A stretch of DNA of 64,000 nt from Chrysophaeum taylorii (taxonomy: Eukaryota; Sar; Pelagophyceae; Pelagomonadales; Pelagomonadaceae). The stretch is from NCBI GenBank assembly GCA_029834535.1, contig JAQMWT010000673.1:87302-151301 (forward strand), read 5' to 3'. Position 1 is the first letter of the stretch; each line of letters starts with the position of its first letter. The notes under the pieces were generated by a model. The model did no database searches. It was not told the DNA's origin and saw only the letters and a program-made list of their open reading frames with translations. The translations under genes were made by a program, and so were the position numbers. This document shows, in pieces, positions 1 through 9,002 of this stretch.

Positions 1-258
1 CCCGTCGACATGCACAGGCACAGCACGCGCGGGTCGCGCCACACGCTCACTTCTGCGGTGGACGGCTGCCGACTCGACCCACTCACGCGTCGTAGGCCGC
101 CGAACAGCAGGATGGTCGATTGCAGCCGCCACGTCATCGCCAGCCGAGGCGCTGTGCGCCGACGCCCTTGTTCTCTCTCCTTCGCCGAACAATTACTTAC
201 CCTCCTACGTCTGCCTTAACGGATATCAATTCTTCGAGAAGAAGAAAAAGAAGAAGAT

Positions 259-1911
259 ATGTCTGATGATTCGGGCTGGGAACCCAAACGGGCTGTGCGT
301 CGCCGCACGCGCGGAGGCCAGGGTGTCGTCGTCGTTACACCAGTCGAAGCACCCAAACAACAGCAACAACAACGACAACAAACGCAGCAGCGGCGGCGGC
401 GGCGATGCCTCGGGGGACCGCGCGTAATCGAAGAGCGCGCGTGCGCTGTGGGTGACGTCGGCGCGGGGCGAGTTGGCCTGTACGTGCCGCAGCACGTTCG
501 GTGCGCATTGACCGCTGTAGAGGTGGAGACGCTGTCGAACGCCGGGGAGGAGCTGTCGCGAAGGTCCCTCGAAGGATTAATGGAATCGCTCGGTATGCCC
601 GATCGCGTCGACGAGTGCGCGGCCGCCGTGGGCCATGGCGCGTCGGCGGTCGACGTCGCGGCGTGGATTTCCCGGGACCGCCTGCAGAATGACCGCACCC
701 CGGCGCCGGCCCTCCCGCTGCCGCCGTGCTGCGAGAATCTCGCGTGCTTTGCGTCGCCGAACGCGCCGCCGCCGGATTCGTCGTCGAACCGCGAGCTCTA
801 CACGCTTTACGTCGGGTGGACACGCAAGGAAGGGAGCATCACAGCAACCGTCGCCTTCCGCATGCTGCAGACCTGCGGTTACCAGGCCGCGTATGAGGAC
901 GTATCGCGGGTCTTCGAGGAGGTCGACGTTGGTTCGAAGGGAGCTCTCGCGTTCCACGAGTTCTGCGCGCTTCTCGCGAACCTCAACGCCACCGACCTCG
1001 TCCTAAAAAAGCGTGCCAGGGCCTGCGCCACATCATCAGAGGAGTACCAACAAGATCTGGCACTGTTTCGACACCATTACGAAGCTTTCGACCTAAGCGG
1101 CGATGGGAGACTGGATTTCGACGAGCTAAGGGCCGCTCTCCACGAGCTCGGCTTTGACGTCAGCGTGCGCCGACTCCGCCAGCTCATGGCCGACGTGACG
1201 AACGGCGAGTCGATCAACTTTGGGGAATTCTTAAGACTTATGCGTCGCTTTGATGTCCGACGCGACAACCTCAACGCCATCATCGCCAAGCGCGGGGGCG
1301 GCTGCGTCGGCACGGCTGCCCTCCTTGCTCACTTTCAGGCGCTCGCGATCCCGCCTATTGGCGTTCATGATCTTAGACTCGCGGACCTGCCTCGAAAGGG
1401 ACCAACAATCGAGGCCGTCATCCTCGGCTCGTCGCTACGAGGGACACCGTACGCCAACGCCCTCTTGCGCCTCCACGTCCAAGCGAGCCCGGGATATCCC
1501 CTCCAGCCACCTGTCGCATTCTTTTCGCGCCGCCTCTTCCACCTCAACTTTGACATCGCCCTCGATGGCACGACCCATCTCGCCCAGCTCCTTCACAAAT
1601 GGGATGCGACATGGCGCCTCAAGACCCTCCTCCAACGCGTTTGCGCCCTGCTCCGCGACCCCGATCCCAACCTCCTGCCGCCCGATCTCTATGCTGGCAC
1701 CCGCTACGACGTCACCTTGGCTGATCCTCGCAAGGCCCTCGCACATCCGCCCGGCTACGATCTCAGAACCAAAAAGGCACAAAACAAACTCACCGCCGAA
1801 GTGGCCCACCTCTTTCACAAGCGTCGCGCCCACTACGACGCCCTCGCCAAGGCGTTTGCCGACAGACACCTCGAGCCTTTCGACGACGCGAGCTATAGAC
1901 CAGACAAATAA
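259..1911 (+). CDS. UBA-like / EF-hand / inactive E2 (UEV) fusion protein
   Basis: Single-exon 550-aa protein starting at an ATG. A Gln/Arg-rich N-terminus is followed by a UBA-like helical stretch at about 101-141. A calmodulin-like EF-hand region spans about 175-335. One loop is canonical, D278 to E289 (DLSGDGRLDFDE); the others are degenerate. Residues about 383-540 read as a ubiquitin-conjugating fold: GTPY, then PGYPLQPP, then HLN430 in place of HPN, and a C-terminal helix resembling E2s (EVAHLFHKRRAHYD). The catalytic Cys position holds His440 (GTTHLAQLL against the usual GxxCLxxL), so it should be an E2 variant without transfer activity. Known UEVs partner active E2s or bind ubiquitin. 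A calcium-responsive ubiquitin adaptor is inference. It ends 72 bp before RPL8 on the same strand. The EF-hand and UEV calls are firmer than the UBA call. Confidence 0.75.
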   Translation: MSDDSGWEPKRAVRRRTRGGQGVVVVTPVEAPKQQQQQRQQTQQRRRRRCLGGPRVIEERACAVGDVGAGRVGLYVPQHVRCALTAVEVETLSNAGEELSRRSLEGLMESLGMPDRVDECAAAVGHGASAVDVAAWISRDRLQNDRTPAPALPLPPCCENLACFASPNAPPPDSSSNRELYTLYVGWTRKEGSITATVAFRMLQTCGYQAAYEDVSRVFEEVDVGSKGALAFHEFCALLANLNATDLVLKKRARACATSSEEYQQDLALFRHHYEAFDLSGDGRLDFDELRAALHELGFDVSVRRLRQLMADVTNGESINFGEFLRLMRRFDVRRDNLNAIIAKRGGGCVGTAALLAHFQALAIPPIGVHDLRLADLPRKGPTIEAVILGSSLRGTPYANALLRLHVQASPGYPLQPPVAFFSRRLFHLNFDIALDGTTHLAQLLHKWDATWRLKTLLQRVCALLRDPDPNLLPPDLYAGTRYDVTLADPRKALAHPPGYDLRTKKAQNKLTAEVAHLFHKRRAHYDALAKAFADRHLEPFDDASYRPDK

Positions 1912-1983
1912 GACCCAACAACGAATTATCCTCCCTCCCAAGCTCGCGGGTAAGCGTCATCTCGAAAGGCATCGCTAGCATCG

Positions 1984-2757
1984 ATGGGGAAGGTGATCCG
2001 TGGACAGCGCAAAGGCAAAGGATCGATCTTCACGGCCCACACGCGGCTACGCAAGGGTCCCGTGAAGCTGCGGAAGCTCGACTATGCGGAGAAGCAGGGC
2101 TACATCAAGGGCGTCGTGAAGAGCATCGTGCACGAGTCTGGGCGCGGGGCCCCTCTGGCGCGGGTGCAGTTCCAGAATGCGTACCGCTACAAGCGAGACA
2201 CCGAGCTCATGGTGTGCGCCGAAGGTCTCTACGAAGGCATGTTCGTGTACTGCGGCGCCAAGGCGGCCTTGACGGTCGGGAACGTGGTGCCGCTGTCGGC
2301 GGTGCCGGAGGGCACCGTCGTGTGCAACATCGAAGCGCGACCAGGCGACCGCGGCGTCTTCGCGCGATGCTCGGGCGATTACGCCGTCGTCGTGACGCAC
2401 GACGAGGATAAGGGCATCTCCAAGCTCCGACTCCCGTCGGGGGGGAAGAAGACGGTCAAGTCAAAGTGCCGCGCTATGATCGGTATCGTCGCGGGAGGCG
2501 GCCGTACGGACAAACCGATGCTCAAGGCCGGCCGCGCCTTCCACAAGTACCGCGTCAAGCGCAACGAGTGGCCCAAGGTCCGTGGTGTGGCGATGAACCC
2601 CGTCGAGCACCCTCACGGTGGCGGCAACCATCAGCACATTGGCCACCCGTCGACCACCAAACGAATCTGCTCGGCCGGTCAAAAGGTCGGCCTTATCGCC
2701 GCTCGCCGCACCGGCAGACTCCGCGGCATCAAGAAGACCGCTGTTGACAAGGATTAA
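1984..2757 (+). CDS. RPL8: 60S ribosomal protein L8 (uL2 family)
   Basis: Complete intronless 257-aa protein, the usual length for eukaryotic cytosolic L8. It starts [16 protein letters not shown] and contains the conserved [17 protein letters not shown] segment next to the peptidyl-transferase centre, followed by the basic C-terminal tail. uL2 binds 23S/28S rRNA and is needed for subunit association and peptide-bond formation. The eukaryote-type N-terminus and the lack of a presequence place it in the cytosolic ribosome, not the plastid or mitochondrial one. The ATG lies only 72 bp after the stop of the upstream gene, so its promoter must overlap that gene's 3' end. Confidence 0.98.
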   Translation: MGKVIRGQRKGKGSIFTAHTRLRKGPVKLRKLDYAEKQGYIKGVVKSIVHESGRGAPLARVQFQNAYRYKRDTELMVCAEGLYEGMFVYCGAKAALTVGNVVPLSAVPEGTVVCNIEARPGDRGVFARCSGDYAVVVTHDEDKGISKLRLPSGGKKTVKSKCRAMIGIVAGGGRTDKPMLKAGRAFHKYRVKRNEWPKVRGVAMNPVEHPHGGGNHQHIGHPSTTKRICSAGQKVGLIAARRTGRLRGIKKTAVDKD

Positions 2758-4187
2758 GATTATTATCACCTTCATCATCATCGTGCTCCACAAGACGGCC
2801 AATATCGCCACTCCCTGCTTTGTCTGCCTGGCGCCCGCGCGCGTGCAGCATGGCGTTCTTATTTCCGGAGGATCCCTCCCTGAGCCTACGATTCTTTGCC
2901 ACTTTTCTTACTGCGTGCTGTGCATCTCACATGAGACAAAGTGGGGGTTCATCGCGCTCTCGAGCTATCTCATATCGCCTCCGTGTCGAAGCTTTCCCTT
3001 CTTCGCCTCGTCCTCGTATGAAAATGACCAGAGTAGACCCTCCACCACATGTAGGAACCTGCGTTCTGCGTTGTGGGTCTCGGCTTGCGGACTGGTCTTG
3101 TTTGCGTGGGGGTCATGCACTGTCTTGGAGCGTATTTTGGCGCGTACGATTTTTTGGTGAGCTCCTTTGTGGAGTGGCTTTCGTGCAGTGCGTGTTCGGT
3201 TTTGTGGTTTCTTGGTTGGTTTTCCTCTTGGAATTGTGTCCGCTGTCCTAGTACCTTTCTCCACAACATGCATTCTACACGAGGTGGATTGAACGTCCAA
3301 CTAATAAATGCCCAACTTACTACTTGTACAAGTACTTGTACCTAAAACATCATCATGGTTTGCAACTCTCAGGCTGAAAGAGCCAGAATGGATGAGCGCA
3401 GAGGGAAATAAGGGAGAAGCAAGAACGCAAAGAGGGGCGGCAGAAGAAGGAAGGAGGGAGCAGGGCACACTACCTAACTTTTGATTCATGGACGCGACAT
3501 TCTTCGGATCTCCTCTTGTTTTTCACATTCCCCTCTGTTCTTCTGCAATCATCCATTTCTGAGTCTTCGAGCCTGGGAATTGCGTACCATGATGATACTA
3601 AGATTCCGTTGCTAACTCTTGAGCGCCGCGGCTAGCTGTTGCTTTCCTCCAGCGTGCCAGCCAGTAAGGATTTCCCAATGCACGAGGCCATGCTACATGA
3701 CCCTCCCATGGCAGACAGCATATGACAGAAGGGGGAAACTCTCTATTTTCTGACGGGATCTGCTACTTTTCGCATTTCTTCTCTTGTGAAATTACCCATC
3801 GCGCGGGTTTCCTGTGCAGCCGGGATTGGCCTAGAGTTCGCTTAAACCCCGGCACAGGCACGTGAGAGAGGGCGATGGAGGAGAGGGCGGCGGGAGCAAC
3901 GTTCGGGAGATGAAGCGATATATTCGAAATATACGTCGCGACAACAACGTGAGCACGAGGAGCTGCCATCGCCCGGACCAGCTTGTGTCGAGTGCCCTCG
4001 GGACGCAAAACTTGTCCGTGTGCGCTCTGGACTTTTTTGGTATATAGGAGTACGGTGTGTTTGACGATACACACCTGGGCTTTGGAGGAGAAAGCCTTTG
4101 CAGTCAGTGGTATCACCAAGTTATTGATGTTGCGCTGTCTAAGACGGATGAGGAGTCGGATACGAGAGAGTCGTAAAGAGCGGCAGA
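2758..4187. other. Intergenic region between RPL8 and the ABCG gene (convergent)
   Basis: No ORF here looks coding on either strand. The stretch is more AT-rich than the genes around it. It should hold both 3' untranslated regions; an AATAAA-like motif lies near 3302. A palindromic repeat lies at 3348-3598, listed separately. Confidence 0.5.
3348..3598. repeat. Inverted-repeat (MITE-like) element
   Basis: About 52 bp at 3348-3400 (core AGAGCCAGAATGGATGAGCG) recurs as an imperfect reverse complement at 3545-3598 (core CATCCATTTCTGAGTCTTCG). The spacer is about 145 bp. The same core appears again at 39081-39140 next to another dispersed repeat, so this is a family and not a chance hairpin. No transposase is present inside. 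Target-site duplications were not clear by eye. Confidence 0.5.
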
Positions 4188-7100
4188 TCATCCTCGTCTC
4201 GTGATGGAATAAGTTGCCGCGATGGTGCCTGCGATCAAGACGCCGACAAGCCATGCGAAAAGTATGAGATAGTTTCGGAGCAGGGTCCCCGGCTGGATGC
4301 CGTAGTACTCGAGAAGTTCCGCGGAGCCGTCCGTCGTGCGATCCCGAAGGGCCGCGTTCATCATGTTCTGGAATGCGTAGGTCGCGACGTTGAGCTGGTA
4401 CAGAGGCTTGAGATATTGCTTAAGATGAGACCGCACGACGAATGCGCCGCTGAGGGTGAAGATCACGGCGACGAGCGGGTTGCTGATCTGCGAGGCGCGA
4501 ATCGGATTTGGGACTACTAGGCTGATGATGCCAGCGATGTGACCAAACGTCATGCCCAAGAGACCAGTCGTGGCAATGCCGTTCGCCAGGCGTGCAGGAT
4601 CGAGCGGCAATCCAATAAGGTACCACCAGATGCCGACTTGGGGGATACAGGTAGCCGAGACGGCCGCCGTCGCGAGCGTCGCCCGCGCGCACCAGTAGAC
4701 CCACGGCGCGAACGCACCGTTTTGGTACTCGCGCTGCACGAAGGTCCGCTCGGTCGGGATGCTCAATAAAAGGCCATTGAGGGAGATGACGGCGTGGCTC
4801 GATATCCCAAAGAAGAGCCCGAGGGCGAAGTAAATGGTTCGAAGCCCAAAATTGCGGAAAGAGAGTCCGACGAGCATACCCGTCTGGACGTTGGCCGCGA
4901 GGAGCTCCAACGCTTGGCTCTTGAGGAAAATCCGGAACGATCTGCGCGTCAGGATCGTATATTGTTCCCACAGGCTTGCCTCGTAGTGCATTGGCTCCAC
5001 GCCCGTCAGGAAGTGGGTGAGCTCCATGGTCCACAAAGCATCGACGAGCGAGCCCGTCGAGCCCGCGCGAGCCGTTGTCGACGTGTAGCCCGTCGAGTCG
5101 AACGAAGATAGGGTTGCCTCCAATTTCTTCTTGAGCGCCACGCCCGTCGAAAACGCAAGGTACTCCGCGGTGGCTGTCTTGGTGAGCGCCGCACCCTGGG
5201 GACTCGCGTCCCACTTGTCCGGCCATTCCGAGTCGGGCGCTGCCGTCAGCACAAACATGAAATGTTCCGCGGGGTTCTCGTCGGTTGGACACGGTGCTCC
5301 CGAAACAGCAGAGTGCTGAACGAGGGCCGACGGCACGCCGCAGTAGACGACGCGGCCAGCAGCCAGGAGCACGAGCGAGTCAAACCTGCACACGAGCGCC
5401 CACGGCGGTTGGTGGATCGTTGAAATGACCGTGCGGTTGTAGGCACGCGCGAGCTGTACCACGACCGTCGCCACGGCCATTGCGGCAGCGGCGTCGAGGC
5501 CCGTCGTCGGCTCATCCACCACCATGATTTTGCGCTCAGCGAGGAGGTCCATTCCAATGCTGAGTCGTCGCTTCTGTCCGCCCGAGAGCCCTGGGTTCTC
5601 CGGTGTGCCGATGACGTCGTCGAGCTTGTCCACTATACCCATGACAGTGGCGACCTCGTCGATTTTCTTCGAGCGCCCGGCGAGAGACCAGCTGCGCGGC
5701 GAACGCAGGAGGGCTGCGTACTTAAGCGTTTCGCGGGGAGTGAACGCTCCCACGAGCACGTCGTCTTGCGGCGTGTACGTCGCCATCGCACGGAACCGCG
5801 TCGCGTTGAGAGCCGTTCCGTCGACCACGACCGAGCCTTGAGTCACGCCTGGGATCCGTCCGCCTATCGCGTCCATGAGGCACGTCTTTCCGGCACCCTG
5901 CGAGACGACGTTATACGATTTGTCGCGTCAAACAAGATAACACAAAACAATCGCTACACACCGACGGGCCCAAGAGCGCGGTCGCCGTAGACGCCTCGAA
6001 AATGAGGTCAACACCCCTGATGGCCGCGTCAGCTCTTGGTAGCGCGAGCCCTGGTGGCTCAGCTACCATTGTCACCGCCGGAATCGCATTCGCCGTCTGA
6101 TGCGCCGCCAACCTGGCCTCGGGCCAGAACCAAAATCGATGAGTCGTAACGCGCGAGCCACGCTGCTCGCCGAGCGATGACACCGACAGGAGCGAACCGT
6201 AGCCGCTTTTGTGATCTGACAGCAGCTTGGAGTCGTCTGCGCCGGTTTTATTTTTGTCAGAACCAGCTCTATTCTTCGCGACGACGACGGACGTCGGTAA
6301 CTCGCCTTCGGGCGCGATTACCGCCATCGACGTGGTATGTTGTACATCACGCTTCGAGCTCACGGGCGCCTGACGGTCGGGCTGAGAGAGCATTCTGTGA
6401 GCCGCCTGGTGGCCAAGACACACGAGCGCGCCGAGGATAACGAGCTGGGCCTTCCACCAACTCGCCGCATGTCCCGGGTCGACGTTGGTGTACTCCGACG
6501 ACGTCAATATTTCCCACGCCACGTCAGTTGCGTGCCCGAATGTGATATCGAGGATGATGCGATTGTGCCACGTGAAAATGTTCGGGTAGTGGAAGGGCCA
6601 CATGACAGGGCGCAGGCGCGAGAGAGGGATGATGAGGCCCGACGTGAGGGCCATAAGGATCATCATGACCGGCAAGGCCTTGAGCCCGCTCAGCGGTGTC
6701 GGCGTCAGGACGCCGAAAATCAACCCGAGGATCGAACAGATTAAAAAGTGGAGGCCCGTGGCCGACCAGAATTTGAGGACGAGTCCGACGTCCGAGTCGC
6801 CCTTGACCGGGATCTCGAGCATCGGGTACACGATAGCTGTGGCGATCGTCGCGGCGAGCACGCTCGATAGAAGCTGGACCGTGCAGTGGGCGAACCAGTA
6901 GGGCCCTGCGGCGTACACGCCGTTGCGCCACTCGCGTTGCACGACGGGGCGCTCGAGCGGTATGAAGACGACGGCGGGGAGTGCTGCCGCTTGGAGCAAC
7001 CCCATGCTGAGGCACAAAAGAAGATTGACCTTGGCCGTGGTCCATCCGGCATCGAGCTGAGTGAGCCCGACGAGAATCGAGACGGCGATGACCATCGCGT

Positions 7101-8169
7101 ACACGGTCTGGCCCTGGGCGACGTCCGTAACCCAGAGGTGTGCCGAGCGAAGCACGAGCAACCTGTACTGCTCGAGCAGCGGATTCGGGTAATCGTCGGT
7201 GAGCGCCAAGTCCAGGTCGACGAGTCCGGGTCCCTCTCCGTGCTTTGCGCGCATCTGCTGGAGACGTCGTCGCTCTGTCGACGCTTCCCATCTCTGGACC
7301 CAAACGTGGGTCCCTTCGTTGTAGAGCGTGAAGAGTACGTGGTCGGCGGGATTCGAGTTCGGCGATGGCGTCGGGCTAAAGCGCGCGAAGAATGCCGATA
7401 GCGGGGATGGTTGGCCCTCGAATACGACGCGGCCACCGAGTCCGAGCACAATAATCTTCGAGAACGCGTTGCAGAGCGCCCACGACGGCTGGTGGATAGC
7501 GGCGATGACCGTCCTGCCTTCTGACGCACCCGCGCCGCGGATCATCTCGACGAGCGCCATCGCCGTAGCGGCGTCGAGCCCGCTAGTAGGCTCGTCCATC
7601 AACAAGACCGGGCGCGTCGATAGAAACTCGATGGCGGCCGAGACGCGCTTGCGTTGGCCGCCCGAGATACCCGGGCGAAGTGCGTCGCCGATGCGGACGT
7701 TGGTAATGTGCTTGATTGCTAACCGCTCCATCAACGCATCGGCGCGTTTGATCCGGCCAATCGTGGTCATGCCAATCGGACTCCGGAGCATCGCCGCATA
7801 ATAGAGCGTCTGCTTGACCGTCAACTCGGCGATGAGCGCGTCGTTTGGCGGCATGAGCGTCATCAGCAGCCGACACCGCGTTTTGGTCAGCTTGAGCCCT
7901 TTGACCAGCACCTCCCCGGTCTGCTCGCCTACCCAGCGACCCGCGAGCACCCTGAGCAGCAGAGATTTGCCGGCTCCCGACGGCCCGATTATCGCGGTCA
8001 CGCTCTCGGGGTCAAAGGCAGCGTTCACGTTTGAGAGCAGCAGTGCCCCACTCGAGCCGCGCACCCCCACATCCACGGCTTCAAGGCGCGTCCGGAGCGG
8101 ACGCGTCGGTACCTCCTCGTCGACGATCGCGCTCTCTGGATCTGCCATGTTTGTCGTGGTCTCACCCAT
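4188..8169 (-). CDS. Full-size ABCG-type ABC transporter (two NBD-TMD halves)
   Basis: Two large frames join across one 64-bp GT-AG intron (5898-5961) to give about 1305 aa; exon 1 is 5962-8169 and exon 2 is 4188-5897. The intron falls inside the second Walker A, and splicing restores GPSGAGKT. The order is NBD-TMD-NBD-TMD, the reverse topology typical of ABCG/PDR transporters. NBD1 has Walker A GPSGAGKS near residue 61, signature SGGQRKR and DEPTSGLDAA. NBD2 has signature SGGQKRR and DEPTTGLDAA. Each NBD is followed by a hydrophobic multi-span ABC2-type domain. Full-size ABCGs export lipophilic compounds from the plasma membrane; the substrate cannot be told here. Both ATP sites look intact. 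The start ATG at 8169 is followed by a short acidic leader. Confidence 0.93.
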
Positions 8170-9002
8170 TGCGCTTCACAGCGTGGTGGTCAGAGGTGCG
8201 AAGGTGTACAGTGACGTCTCAAGGTTTCGGACGGATGTTTGTCGCTGTTTGTTCTGTTCGCGTGACGTAACTCGAAAGGACACCAGCGCAGTCCCAGCAC
8301 ACCAATAAAAATTCCGGTTGAACTCGCACTTCCTAGGATCTTTGCAGGGTCCCTGTGGCGGACCGAAAATAATATCCCTATTAAATAAATATTGTGGATT
8401 ACACTATATATCTAAAACAACGTCTGCACGCTGTCGACTCACGGGGCAGACCCCGAAACCGCTTCTCCTGGCGGATGTCGAAGGTCTAGCCGGAAAGCAA
8501 GAGCGAGCGCGCGCGACGACAACAATCAAACAACATAAAAAGCAACAACCCCCCCGGGCGAAATGTCGGCGCGAGGCCAAAAATAAACGGCGCACAAAGA
8601 AAAGACCAAAGCCACCACCTGTGCGTATGAGCGAGTTCTGCGCATAAAGCGCAGAGGAACCGCCGCCGCACATATGGGCGGCGAAAGAAAAAAGTTAATT
8701 GACGACGACCTCGGAGTCGTCTATCTTTTCGGCCTAGCATGCCGGCCCGAGACGTGCACGACGAAATCACCGACGCTCATAAGTATCGAGAGCCGAAAAG
8801 GATGATCGTCGGGGTGTTGGTATATTTTTTCGTTCGTTTTCGACGAGAGCAGCTCCACCCCAGCCCAGCAGAACTCGAATTCGGAGGCGGGCAGGCATGC
8901 AGTTAGGAAGGAGGTCGCGTACACGCAGAGAAAAGAACAAGGTGCGAAAAAAGAAGAATCACCACCACCACCACCACCACCACACCATAGCGCTCGCGCG
9001 CG
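8170..9002. other. Intergenic: ABCG upstream region and Nup93 3' flank
   Basis: Several ORFs of 60-110 codons overlap on both strands, but none has protein-like composition. A (CAC)n tract sits at about 8959-8983, just after the Nup93 stop. The ABCG promoter should lie near 8170-8400. Confidence 0.4.

Noticed and set aside
10-219. Small ORF at the window start
   Set aside because: No recognisable composition or context; probably upstream sequence of the first gene.
4188-5876. Separate half-size ABCG gene starting at Met in MDAIGG
   Set aside because: This Met lies just after the Walker A; joining the upstream frame across a 64-bp intron restores GPSGAGKT, so it is exon 2 of one gene.
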